A DNA stretch of 64,000 bases from Batillaria attramentaria (taxonomy: Eukaryota > Mollusca > Gastropoda > Batillariidae), in NCBI GenBank assembly GCA_018292915.2, contig JACVVK020000461.1:1-64000 (forward strand). Reading direction: 5' to 3'. The notes beneath the pieces are model-generated. The model had not been told where the DNA came from. It did no database searches and saw only the letters and a program-made list of their open reading frames with translations. A program made the translations under genes and the position numbers. Positions within the stretch are counted from its first letter, which is position 1, and every line of letters begins with the position of its first letter. This document shows positions 11,021 to 23,468 of the stretch, piece by piece.

Positions 11021-14000
11021 ATGGTATACCGTGGCGGACCACCCCCACGAGCCAGAGGGCGTGGTCGACCGTTTCGTGCACGGGGTCGCGGCTGGAGACC
11101 GTATCGTGGCCGTGGTGCAAGCCGTGGTGCACATCAAGAAGAGGGTTTGCGGATCACCCTCCGAAATGTCGGCGGCGGTTCGCAGCGAGGTCGACGCGAA
11201 GGCCCTGATTACGACAGACGTTCTGATCCCCGCGATCACGAGTCGGGAAGACGCGAAGAGTATGATTACGGGGAAGAAAGCTACGGACAGCAAGAAGCTT
11301 ATGAAGAGGAAGGCTATGGTGACGACAGGCCTCGCAGGGAGTCACACGATTCAGGAGTGTCACCCCCACGCAAGCGTCCGCATGTGGATTCAGTAATGCC
11401 AGCAGTTTGTTCCATTATTTATAATGCTAATTAGGATAATAATTACTTTCTGCTTAAGGACGATCTTCCTTGCATATTGATTTATTATGCCTGTAAAATA
11501 AAAAGGGTCAGCTGCAAGTACTAGTTGAGATAAGAGTAAACTCTTTCAGTAATAATAATATCACTTTTCTAAAGCGCACTATCCCAGCATGATGCTGGCT
11601 CTAAGTGCTTCACAATTAAAACAATTAACCACAGACACAAATCAGTATCGGTGACATCACAGTTGCACCTTCAGATTTTTAGTACAGCACAATGGGAAAA
11701 GAATACTTTATTTGAAGATCGAGCTGTGACTTATGTGTGTACATAAGATGTGTATGACGTTTAGATTGTAGTGTTGGAGACATTTGTCTCTGTGTGAAGC
11801 TTCTTACTGTTTACACATTTTGACCTTTAAATTTGCTTTGTTTTAAAACAGGACATGCCGGAGGAGTCTTTGCGCATCACTGTAGGCAATGAGTTGTGTA
11901 GTGAAGGGCAGGGGGCTGAGAGACGCAACCCACCTGCAGATGGGTCACACTATAGTGAACAAATCGATTGGGGTCGGGAGGGAGGGGCAAGGGAAGACAG
12001 ATGGCAGGAAAGAAGAGATGACTGGCGTGAGGAGAGACATGATGACAGAAGCCGAGAAGATGATCGAGACCATTATGATGACAGGAGAGAGCATCAGTCT
12101 GAACCATATCAAGAGAGAGAGTATGATAGTGGTTACAGAGGCAGGGGACGGGGCCGTCCTTATCGTGCTAGGGGCTTTGATCCATCGAGGGGGCAGCGAG
12201 GAGGGCGATGGCCTAGTGGGAGAGATGAGTCCTTTGGAGACAGCCACAGGGGTAGGGGTCGAGGAGGTTATGGCCAGTCTGAGAGACACTATGACAGAGA
12301 GCGTGACTGGGGTAGCAAGCACCGACCTGAACACCTCCAGCGCAGCTACAGCCGAGAACGCAGGCGGAGCAGGAGCCCAGGGCGACACAGTCCCTTTAGA
12401 GGAAGACGCAGCAGGGAGCGCTTCAGCCGCAGCCGCAGTCGTGGCAGGAGTCACAGCAGAAGAAGAAGTTACAGTCGAGGAAGAAGTTACAGCAGGGGGA
12501 GGCGAAGTTTCAGCAGAGGCAGAAGTGGCAGTCGAGGGAGTAGGAGCTACACCAGGAGCAGAAGTCACAGTCGGGGCCGGAGCTTCAGCCGAGGGAGAAG
12601 AAGCTTGAGTCGCGGAAGAAGTCAAAGCAGAGGAAGAAGCTACAGCAGGGATAGAAGAAGTATCAGTAGAGAGAGAAGAAGTCAGGAAAGACGAAGCATC
12701 AGCAGAAGTAGAAGCCGAGGGAGGAGTTACAGCAGAAGTAGAAGCAGGAGCCCAGATCGACCCGCCAAATTATAGTCAGGATGCCATCAGCAGAGCCCAA
12801 GGCCCAGTTTTACCAGATATTTCAGACAGAGGGGATGACAGAAAAGAAGATGTGCCCAGACGCAGAGAACCTGTGGACTCTAGTGGAAGCAGCAGCTCAT
12901 CCAGCAGATCTAGCCCTAGTGAACCTGGTCAGTCAGAGATCTCGGAGAAGGAGTATGAAAAAGAAATGTACCAGCGCCTGAAGTCTGAGCTCTCTGCAAA
13001 TTTACGCTGATCCCAAAGAACGCGAAGAGCGAATTGCTAAGCATATCCGAGAAATGGCGAAGCTGTCTCCAGTGCTCTTTAGGCAGTTCATGTCGAAGAA
13101 TGCTGGAAATCTATCTGCAATGGTTTTAATGCCACGTGAAGAGGAACCAGCACAGGGCCACGCAGCGGAGCCCAACGCAGAAGAGATGTCATCAGATTTG
13201 GGAGAGTCTAAACCTCTGCGCTCCATTTTAAAAAGGAAGGGCGACTCGATGTCTCCTCCCCACTCCAGAGATCGTAACCCTAGTCCTCCTCCTGCAGAGA
13301 AACCACTCACTCAGATCGAGAAAGTAATTCAGTCGCTGAGAAAAGGCACCAAACCGGAACTTGACCCTGAAATTGAAAAAGAGCCAACTCCCCCTCCTAC
13401 TGGTGCGCTGCGGCAGTTGTCCTCTTATGTGGATGACATTGAAGACGAAGAGGAGTTCCTGTATGGCAACTCTTCGAAAGGGGAAAAAGCAGGGGAGAAG
13501 GACAAACCATCTTTACCCTTCTGGTCAGCAAATCGTTTTCAAGAGGAGCCTCGGGATAGTTTGGAAAAGAATGCAGCAGAGCCAAAGAAGCCTCAGCCTG
13601 AGGCGCGTAAGCATCCATTTGACATGTTTGAAGAGTTGACTGCTCAGAAGGAACCAGAAAAAAAGCCACCATCTGCTTTTGACAACTTTGAAGACAAAGA
13701 AAAAAGCTATGAACAGTGGCGAGCAGCTATCTTCCAAAAACCTAAGGCAGAAATGCCCAAAGCACCTGACCCAACAGTGCCAGTCAAAGGGGAGAATGCT
13801 GAATCAAGCGAAAACCTCAGTTCAACAGTGGAAAACATCCTGAAGTCCATCGGCTTCAACTTTGACCTGTCACGACGCATGCAAGAGCTCGCTCGTCAGA
13901 AGAAAGAGCAGGAGCAGCAAGGCCTGACGATCAACCAGTCCGCTTCCTTCTTAGGGAGTGGCGGCTTACCTCATGACATCACAGCCAGCGTGTTCCAGAA

Positions 14001-17000
14001 GGACACAAAACCAGATCTGCAAGGCGATGTAGCTAGCCTTGTGGAAGAAGTCAGAATGGCAACAAAGCTGGCCCAGGAAAAAGCACGAAAGGCAAAAGAA
14101 TTAGAAGAACGACACCTGAAAACACGAAAGGATTCCTCACATGAGAGAGACAGTAGTCAGAAGGGGGAGTCGAGGGGACGAAGGGCATCACCTCTCAGGC
14201 ACGAGTCTGGGGAGCGAGTCCAAGACCAGGCTATGTACGTCCCGAAAATTGCAGCGCATCCTCCATATGAACCAGCACAACCCCAAGATCGTCATTACCC
14301 AGAGACATACTCTGAACAGTATGGTGAGTACGGCTATGAAAATTTTGACTACTACTCGAGCTCCAGCAGATACCCTCAAGACTACGAAGACCTCGCCTAC
14401 CCAAGCCAGTCCGGGCATCCAACCTTATAGCTCTAGGGGGAGAGAGCAGCCACGCTGAAGAAGCTGTCGGCAGTAAAAGAGAAGCAGTTGTGAGGAAAGA
14501 GAGTGGGTCACCATGGCAGCCAAGAGAAAGGTCAGCTGAGAGAACCAGTGACCTTGATAGAAGAAGCAGAAAGGATGAAAGCAGCTACAGGCGAGCATCA
14601 GATGAAAGGAGCTACAAAAGATCAGGAGAGCAGCATCAGATAGAGGGAAGTTACAAGCGAGCAACAGAGCGGCAGGAAGACAGCAGTCTAAAACGATCAG
14701 GTGGGCGCCAGGAGGAAATCGGCCCTAAGGTGGAGCCCAGTTACAAACGAGCAGGAGAGCGCATTCTGATCGTGAAGAAAGTAGAAGACAAAGGCAGCGA
14801 ATCTCCTGGGTCTGACACGAGTTTCAACCGTCGCATCGTGTTGCCTCCAAAGGAGAAGAAAAACCTGCAGATTCGTGCATCTGATTCTGATACACCGAGG
14901 GAGGTCATCAGGCGATCTGCTTCCCCCACAGGCTCGCCACTGATTTCAAAGAGAATGGAGTCCCCTGCTGGAGGCTCTAAAAATTACAAAAGAGCTGCCT
15001 CCCCTGTGGCTTCTCCAAAGCGGATGGAATCTCCTTCTTCCAGAACTTTCAAACGAGCAGCATCCCCCGCGGCACCCACAAAGCAGGCAAAGCACCCCCG
15101 GGGCGAATCGCCTCGAGACACATTTTCTAAAGAGAAAGCCATCCCTGAAGCCCCCAGACCTAAACCTGAAGCAGTCAAGAGTAGGTGGGAGCCTGTGAAG
15201 GCTCAGCCTGAACCCCTTAAAGCAGACGTGGAACATGCTAAGAAATTAGCTATAGAGAAAATGAAGCTTCTTAAGCAGCAGGAAGAACAAAAACAGAAGA
15301 TCCGTGCGCTAGAAGAGCGTAAAGAGAAGCTCCGAATCTTGGAGCAGGAGTTAGCCGCGCTCAAGCAGCAACACAATGAGCTGCTCCGCAAGCGCCGTCG
15401 CCAGAAAGATGGCCACAAAGATCCGCTGCTGTCTGAGAATACGAAACTGCAAGATGAGATCGCGAGTCAGATTAAAGCATTGCTTGAGGGTAGGGATGTT
15501 GCGTCGCGTTCGCGGGATGCCACAGACAAGTCACTGCAGGATGTACCCCGCTAGTGAAGACAAAGAGTGCTACTGATGCTGATGCTAGCACCAGAACAGC
15601 AGATAAGTCAACAGTGGTATGTTTCTTTACAGTGTGCAAGTCGCTAGTAGGCAGTTGTTCTCATGTGACATGTTTCAGATTATTCTCACCATTTTTGCTA
15701 CAGGTGTTTTATATTGTATCCCCATTTTCTATCACACATACTTGCAGTGCATTTAAAACACAATTTAAAACAATTAAGTATTTTTTTTTAATGAGGTTGG
15801 ACTTAAACATGCAGGAATTCAAGCAGACAATAATGAAATATATGTAAACGTGGTTTGGACGAAGTTCTACAAAGCAGTGCATTTTTGCCTCGCGTTTGAC
15901 TTTGAGATGAGGTGCCATGTAAGAATTTTCTTCTGTTCTGACAAATCTTTACCACCACAGCTTGTGGCTGTGCTTGAATGCTGGCTTATAGACAAACTGG
16001 CATGGGCTGAAAAAAAGGCTTTTAAAAAAAATGTTTTTTCACAAATTATTCACAAGTTTGATGCCTGCCATATTTGTGCAGGCCAAGAAGGAGGAACCTA
16101 AAGTGCAGTACGAGTACTTCGATCCAGGAAGTCACTGGTGCCAACCCTGTAACGTCATGTGTGGACACATGTTTGACTTTTTCAAACACATTGAATCCAA
16201 GAGACACCAGCAGGTAATCAGCATTTTCCCGTATACTTTGCTGCATAGTGTATGTCGTTTACGTCCATGCGTATTAGAACAGGCATTGGTGTCTGCATAG
16301 CTGAAGATCAGAGTTGCAAGCGAACTTGTTGCGGCAGAGTTCTAGGAGAATTTAACAAACAGTTGTACATCTGCTTTTCCTTGTATAATTTTGGTTACTT
16401 TTCCTCTGCAGAAATTGGACCCGTTCGACAAACCATGGCTGATGGAAGCGTTACAGAAAAGCGAAGGGAAAATCAAAGAAGGACCCGTACAAGCACATCC
16501 TATTAAAGGTCAAACAAACTTGCTTCACAGTCATGTTTTACCGAAAAAGAAAGAAAAAAAAAATACTGCCATTCACATGATTGTTGCGAAACTGAACGTA
16601 AGCTTGTCTGATATTAAGGGTGCCGTGATGCCCTTTCAGATGTGCATAGTAACCTTGAGCACTAATGCGTGAAAAAGCAAATACGCATTGACTGACGTCC
16701 GTCAGTTTCATGATTGAGAGTCGCATCTTGAGGCATGAAAAGTTGTGAACTGGTACGTGTGTCTTTCCAAATGCTGTACTTAGTTTTTTATTCTTCCTTT
16801 TTGTAGTTACTGAATTTGTTTTTCGTACTTGTAGTCAAGACGTCTTCTTTTTTTCTTGTTTTTTTTACACTCTATCTAATTCATTCCATTTCGGTGCTGT
16901 GTGCCTTTTTGAAAAAATGTTTTTAAGCGAGGATGGCTGATTAATGTTGAAAAACACATTTATAAATATGCCGTTTACTTACTGCCATTAATTCTTTATT

Positions 17001-20000
17001 CTTAGCCATCAAGAATTTCTGATTCAGAAACTACAGAGAAACCAATTGATCATGTGCTTGAAAACTATTAAATTAAAAGGTTTTGTAATATGTTAATTCT
17101 CTCAGCTATGCCTGTACCTTTGTATTTTACATTTCAACCTGTCAGAATATTCTGTGGATTCAGATGAACACTTAGCAGTTCCTTTAAGTTTCAACATTTG
17201 CTTACCATTTTCTTTGTTCATTTCTGTCTTTTTGGTATTCTATCTGTTGTGTAAAAAGAACGATTGTGCTGTTGTTGAACATATACCATTATGACTTTAA
17301 TTTTGAACGTATAAGCTTCCCCGGTGTTGGATCAGGTTTGGAGTTCATGATGGCCACACGTGCGTTCTACTGCTGTCTGTGTAAGGAGTTCTGTGGGGAC
17401 CTCAGTGTCGCGGAGTCCCACATGAAGAGTGACGAACACACTCAGAAGTATAGGGTGAGTTTCCTGTCTCAGGTAGAATTCTGCAATTGTTCTTGTACTG
17501 GAGGCGCAGTCACAGACATCTGCAAATGCACCACCACCCCATGGCCCCGCACCCACCTCTGGCCTTAATTGTGTTCTGCACAATGCACACGGACACACTT
17601 CATAATTTAATACTAATTATTTATATGTGACAGGTGTCCTATGCCGAATGCAGTTCCTGGTGCCACATTTTTTGATCATTTTAATCAGTGTGAAGCTTTT
17701 GTTTTGGCCAGGTTGCCTCCTGCCCTCATGGCCAGTGACTGCTTGAAGTTGAAGACTCCATTTGTACAGCTGATCTTTAGAAACATCATAATAAAGTGAT
17801 CAGTCATTTGTTTTGTTGTTACTGACTAACTTATTTAAGCTTTTATGATAGGTCAGAGGGCAAGGGTACTGATGCTCAAATGATGGGATGTTGTGGAAGA
17901 ATCTGAGTCTGAAAGGTTGTAGGTGCCTGTATACGCCCATAATTTGTTCTTTTCCTTTAACTGTAGAGGGTTAAATTGATGTTATTTGGGGACAATTTTG
18001 AGTCTTGGCAGATTTTGTTATTACTTAAATTTTAAAGAGTTTATTTGTCTCTCACATTTACTGATATAAATGCTGATATTTATTCTGTTGGACAGGAGTA
18101 CATCAGAGAACACCCATATTATGAGAAGCGCTACATGTTGGAACGCTCTGCCTCACTGTCAATGCAGAGACCCTACAGTCCCGAGCCGGAAGAGGAAAGT
18201 TCTGATGATGATGCCAACGTTCTGCCTTCCAAGAAAAAGGCTGGGCGTGGCTCGAGTGTTGACAGGAAATCCCAGAAAGATGAAAAGAAACCCAAGTCTG
18301 ACAAGGATGATAAAAAGAAGGATAAAGACAGAAGAAAATCAGATAAGGACGAAAAGAAGACTGACAGGGATAGGAAAGATGACGAGAGAGACTATGACAG
18401 AGACTACGACCGAGATCGAGATGAAAAGAAATATGACAGAGATGGAAAAAAGTATGATAGGGATGATAAGAAGAAGCGTGACAAGAAGGATTTTAGAGGA
18501 ATCCCAGATGAAGATTGTATGTATGCTGATAGGGAAGAGCGTAGGAGAGACTCTGATCGAAAGAAAGACTACAAGACTTCAGAAAGAAGTGGTGACCGCA
18601 GACAGTCTCCTAAAGGTGATGCAAATTCAGCATCTTCCTCAAAAGAAGAGTCTATGCCTCAAGAGTCCAAAGCGGAGAGGACTGCAGCCCCACCACCATC
18701 TTCAGAAAGCAAAGATTCAGAAGTTGTGCAAGGGAAAGGTGAAAAAGGTACAGACAAACCTGAGCCACCAGCTGCTGGTGAGAAAAAAGAGACAGAGACT
18801 GATAGCAAAATCAAAATTCCCATCAAACTAACGGGAAAGTCGGGCATAAAGCCCGCTACAGTGCCCTCGTTTTTAAAGGTACTTACCCGCCCCATTCCTA
18901 AGCAGTCCATCCGATCACGCCTTCTGAACGCCAGAGTTCAGACACCAGCATCCACAAGCAGCGCAGTCCCTGGGCCTGCACCGCCCAATGAGGACCCTGT
19001 TCCCTTAGAAGAATTCCTGACGCTGGGGACAAAGCAAAACAAACCATTGCCTGTGGTGCCTGACTCCCCAGCTGCCAAAGACCTTCCGGCCCCAAAAGAT
19101 CCAAAGACCGGGAAAGTGGAGACAGAACACACAGCACAGGCTGAGGAGATGAAGCAGATGGGCATTGACCCACAGTCTTTGTTGCCCAGTGTTACCCCAG
19201 TAGTGCCCCCGCCACCTTCGCAGAACCTCTCCTTGCCTCCTGAGCTGCAGCCAAACCCGCAGGCTGCATTGTCTAGTGAGAGTCAGGTCGGCAAGGATAG
19301 CACAGAATCCACCAGTGATGTCACCGTGAAATCACCGCCCAGTGCTAAACAGGACTCGGACCTGGATTCCATCCCAGAGCATCCACAGCCCAAAGCCAGC
19401 ACCAGCAGCAGTGATACTGATAGTTATGATTCAGTTAAGTACAGGAAGACTGCGGAAGCTGCGGCTGACAGTGACATGGACTTGGATGAGGATGACGACG
19501 ACGATGCAGGCACTGACAAAAAGGACAGTAAAACTCTGCCAGTGCTTGACTCGATTCCACTGCCAGCAGATGCCCCACCCCAACCTAGTGCACCCCTACC
19601 TAAGGTGATACCCTCGCTCATGGAGGTAGCGGCTCAACCAAGCACAACCTTTGCCAGTGTGAGCCCTGCTCCACTACCCACTGCAGCATCTTCAGTGGGT
19701 GCATTTTCCCATCCACCACCATCTTTTGCTGGCCACACAACACTGTTACCTTCACCAGACGCACAACCACCAGGAGGCTACATTCCCCCGATGCCTTCAT
19801 GTAGCATGGCACAGCCACCACCACCATTCCCTCCCATGCTACCCTACAGTGGGCAGATGCCAATGTATAACATGCCACCTCCACCAATGTATCCCAGCAT
19901 GACCAACTGGATGTCTGCGCCTCCTCTTCCATCTGAAATGCCAGTGACTGCTGGCCCTCCCCCTCCCCCTCCCCCTCCCACAACAGCTGATGCACACCCA

Positions 20001-21737
20001 ACTGTAGCTGCCCCTCAGTGTGAAGGGTTTGTTTCAAAAACCCCTGCACCTCCCACATCTGTAGCTGCTGCTTCTGATGCTTCAGCCACCAGCACGCCTG
20101 CTTCAAAAACTCCTCCTCCACCAGTTGAAGCTGTACCCACACCTGACAGTTTGCCAGCTCCAGAATCTTCCAGTAGTAGTGGTGGAGCTGTGACTTCTGA
20201 AGTGGCTAACTCGCCAGATCGGACAGAAACTGCTGCCACCAGTACAGGCTCTGTTGAGCCATATCAAGCGCCCACAGCAGAATCAAGTATTTCTGCTGAG
20301 GAAGTTTCTAGTGCACTTGCAAGTGTTAGTGTTCCTGTTCCTGCTCCAGAGTCTGGCACTGATGTCCGCAGCAGCACCGTGACATCAACACAGCCAGCCC
20401 CTTCGGCAGAAGCCGTCACCACGCCAGAACCTCCTCCATCTGTTGCAACAACGCAGGCAGTTTCAGAAACACAGTCTGCTGCTCCTCTAGGCGAATCTTC
20501 ACTGGAGGCCCTAGCACCAGCAACGGAAGACTCCCCAACGAATGACAGTCCTCGAGGGAGACGAGCGCGCACACGGGCACAAGCCAAAAGTCAGGCTCCA
20601 GCACGGCAGACACGCTCTCTCACAGCTCGCCGAGCAGCTGGTGCTGTTGAATCAGCTTCTCCAGCAGCCGCAGATACGGTGTCCACAGAAGATGATTCTG
20701 CCTGTGAGGAGTCAGTTACAGAGAGACCAGACTCACAGGATCTCTCCTCTGAAGCTGGTGAGGCCACACCGAGAGCACGTCCTGCCACAGGGAAAAGGGC
20801 AGGTAGAGCTAAGAAGTCCCCTCTGAAAAAAGAAACGGCAGATTCACATGAGGCTGTAGCGGTGGTGGTGACCCAGTCTTCTCCCAGCCGAGGCTGTGTG
20901 CTGGACTTGACTAACCCACCAGTGGACAGTAGTGTCCAGTCTCTTATCGGAACAGAAGTCACATCATCCTCTGTCACTGCAGCAGAAAGCTCTGCCTCAG
21001 AGGCACAGTGTCGCACGCCCAGCGAAGATCAGCCTGTTACTGCTGTGCCATCAGAGCCAGCACCTGCTGAACAGGTCTCTGTTTCTGAGGATAGTGCCCT
21101 TAACCTGACTGTGCCCCCACAGCAGAGAAGAGCTAGACGTGGCCGCGTTGTGGAGCAGACAGAGCCTGAAGATTTGAGTGCCAGGGCAGAGCCCCAGGAT
21201 CTTAGCACATCTAGTAGTTCCAAGGCAAAGAACTCGACATCCACCTCACTGGAAATGCCTATGGATCTTTCCGTTCGGCTGGTGCGCCTGCCTCTGCCGG
21301 ACACTCATTCGAATGTGTCGTTATCCTCTTTGGGATCAGCCGCATGTGAAGATGTGGCTGATCTTCTTGAAATGGCTCAGTCGCCCCCTTCTCAGATTTC
21401 GTCCTCGGACGCACTACAGCGCACAGATTCCGTGGACTCGCTTGCTGTGAAGGACACTCTGCTTAGCAGCACATCGGCTATTAATCCGTCGACCAGCACC
21501 CTCTCCCTTGAAGCAGACCTGGGGGAGGAGCCCAGCCTGCTGGTGGAGGAAGAGCCTGGCCAAATGTCAGGCTCTCCAGACCTTGGTGTTGACCCGGAGG
21601 GTGACCCTGTGGACTTCTCCCTGGAGCCGGTGGATTTTGAGGAACTGGTTGGCATGGAGGAAAACTCCAATGCAGCCCCACCTGCAGAGGCTCCTGCAAA
21701 TGAAGACCCTGCCGACAGCACTGATGATGGTATCTGA
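11021..21737 (+). CDS. ZNF318: ZNF318-like matrin-type zinc-finger protein
   Basis: Six coding exons: 11021-11392, 11852-15616, 16082-16213, 16412-16508, 17336-17454 and 18096-21737, all with matching splice phases, about 2,700 residues. Order of features: RG-rich start; LRITVGN motif; long Arg-Ser region; DIEDEEEFLYG; a conserved helix (KSIGFNFDLSRRMQELA); a coiled coil with KRRRQKDGHKDPLL; a first matrin-type C2H2 finger (EYFDPGSHWCQPCNVMCG); LDPFDKPW; a second finger (FYCCLCKEFCGD); EHPYYEKRYMLER; a Lys/Asp-rich charged stretch; KIPIKLTGKSGIKP; and a long Ser/Pro-rich tail. This order matches vertebrate ZNF318, a nuclear regulator linked to RNA processing and androgen-receptor control. The start ATG sits in a good Kozak context (GCGCCATGG). 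Exon 2 contains four frame changes with zero net shift (see findings). The other exons are intact. Confidence 0.95.
11565..11630. repeat. Dispersed repeat fragment in ZNF318 intron 1
   Basis: The segment after AATAATAATAATATC, with CTAAAGCGCACTATCCCAGC and ATGCTGGCTCTAAGTGCTTC, looks like a fragment of the AAGCGC...GCTTCAC type of short dispersed element common in molluscs. A related but not identical element lies near 44.5 kb. The assignment rests on appearance only. Confidence 0.4.
12650..15552 (+). other. ZNF318: Four frame changes inside ZNF318 exon 2
   Basis: Protein-like sequence continues through exon 2 but switches frame. It goes +1 before the TAG at 12773, +1 again before the TGA at 13008, -1 before the TAG at 14428 and -1 before the TAG at 15552. 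Each change can be explained by one base in or next to a short homopolymer (CCC near 12761, TTT at 13001, GGG at 14413, CCCC at 15546). The net shift is zero, and the exon's outer splice phases agree with its neighbours. Base-level assembly error is the simplest reading; true disruption of the allele is possible. Confidence 0.8.
21165..21272 (+). other. Three PxDLS motifs in the ZNF318 tail
   Basis: In frame with the last ZNF318 exon, PEDLS (21165), PQDLS (21192) and PMDLS (21258) occur within about 36 residues. PxDLS is the classic docking motif for CtBP corepressors. The motifs are directly visible; binding is inferred. Confidence 0.7.
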
Positions 21738-22996
21738 TTAATGTATGTGAAGTTTGTATGTTTTTTAATGATACCTTATGATACATTGGGCTGGACTGGG
21801 CTATAACAGATTTATTGCTTGAAGTTGAAAGCTGCTAATCACTCACAATGAAACGGTTCAGCTACTGTAATTTTCTTTTTTTTTTCTTCTCAGAATTTTG
21901 ACTCGGCTATTGGTAGTTTCTGTACTAGTGACTGCTGGTGCTGAAGACATCAGTGTTTTTCTAAGTGTGTTTTTATTAGGATAATTGGGTGTGAACAGCA
22001 CATGTTGGGAGTGCATGTTTCTAGCACCACCAGCAGCAGTGTGATGTATTGATGTGTTTCAGTACTGTTTACATTTTCTGTTTCAGATCCAGAGCTCCTG
22101 TAGATATTTCAGTTTACAGAATTCAGTTATAATCAGACTAAAAGGTTTAAAAACAAAAGAAAATGATGACGGCTAGGTACGACGAGGTACTGGTGTGAAT
22201 GTGGTACTCCTGCTACGAGTACAGAAAATGTGGCCTTGTGATTGTGCTGGGTGTTGAAGATAAATGTGGTCACCTGAAGAGAAAGACATGAGTGTTGTGG
22301 ACTGCTTGGTACCTATATCATGCTGTAAGGCTTTCAGCATTGTACTGGGTGTTCCAGTTTTATTGTACATGAAAACTTCGAAAAGGTTGGATGCCAAGTT
22401 TTTGCCACTTTGCAGGATCCTTGTTAAAATTTTGTTGACAACCTGTTACTGATCTTTTAGAATTACAATTATGCCCTGCATGCCGAGGATGACGTTGCTT
22501 ACATGAGTAGCTTCATATTAACAGATCGGTTTTCTCTGAATCATAACTTTTCATCTGTACATGTATGTATATTTCTTTTTTCACATGAACTTAGCAGTAC
22601 AATGTATGTCTGTTTTGCATCAGTCTCATGTTGACTTGCTCAGAAACACTACATACCCCGTTGCCGTCACTAAGTTAAAGTGGTGAACACTAATGTTTTT
22701 TAAATAATGTTTGAATGTCTGAAAAACATACGGGGTTGAGGAAATTGGGCAGGGCATTTATAGTAATATGCTATTTTAGCACACGTTCTGAATTTAGATG
22801 AAATTGTTGCCGTTTAACCGATATGCAGTGCCCGGATGATGGGAGACCTCGTCTTTCCCGTGTATGGAGCACTGCATCATCATCGTGTTTTTTTTTTTAA
22901 ATTTTTTCATTGCAGGATCACATGTGCACATGGTATGCTTCGTTCAAAGGGATGCTTTAACAAGCATTTTAAATGTTGGGCTATTCAAAGGGCAAC

Positions 22997-23002
22997 AATA
23001 AA
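22997..23002 (+). terminator. Poly(A) signal of ZNF318
   Basis: An AATAAA hexamer lies about 1.26 kb after the ZNF318 stop codon in AT-rich DNA with no open frame, and faces the 3' end of MEMO1. An alternative upstream polyadenylation site cannot be excluded. Confidence 0.6.
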
Positions 23003-23462
23003 ATTTGATTTGCTATGAAAAAGCACAATGGCTTGGATTATACATGTGTTTGCCAGCAAGGCTGGGCAAGGGCGTAATAAATTAATTTATTTAATCTATA
23101 CACGTATCTCCATACCCGAGGAAAGTTGAAAATGCAACAAGCAAGTTGAATATTTTCTGATCTCATTCCTTGTTACGAGAAATCTGGTGACAAGTTGAAT
23201 TGCCCATATATATACATGTGCCAGCTAATGATATCTCAGGCTGCTAAGCGCACTGGCAGGCAGGAATGGTTTGCCATTTGATTTCAAACGATAATTTGAA
23301 ATGCAGTCGGTGCTGGTTCATTTACAGATGCATCATTGCAAATACCAGTTTGTCTGGCAAACCGTCCTATGCTGCCATTGCACTTTAACTGCTGAGATGG
23401 GAAACTAATATAAACATTACTCACACACACACATAACCTAGACCGTTCAAATGCATTGCAAG
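23003..23462. other. Convergent intergenic gap, ZNF318 / MEMO1
   Basis: About 460 bp lie between the two convergent poly(A) signals. I see no open frame or repeat beyond a short CACACACA run. The two 3' ends may overlap in transcripts. Confidence 0.5.
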
Positions 23463-23468
23463 TTTATT
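23463..23468 (-). terminator. Poly(A) signal of MEMO1
   Basis: TTTATT on the plus strand is AATAAA on the minus strand. It lies about 2.1 kb after the MEMO1 stop codon, giving a long 3' UTR if used. Other hexamers in the UTR could also act. Confidence 0.45.

Noticed and set aside
11945..12625. 226-codon minus-strand frame opposite ZNF318 exon 2.
   Set aside because: Ala/Ser/Pro-rich mirror of the Arg-Ser coding repeat; a shadow frame.
12773..15560. Programmed +1 frameshifting in ZNF318 exon 2: skipping the first T of each in-frame stop (TTA TAG, CGC TGA, TTA TAG, CGC TGA, CGC TAG, TAC TGA) keeps a reading frame open, with recurring codon-stop pairs.
   Set aside because: Any upstream one-base indel makes such a stop appear, so the skip pattern is automatic. 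Four single-base changes beside homopolymers explain the region with fewer events, and no slippery signal is shared.
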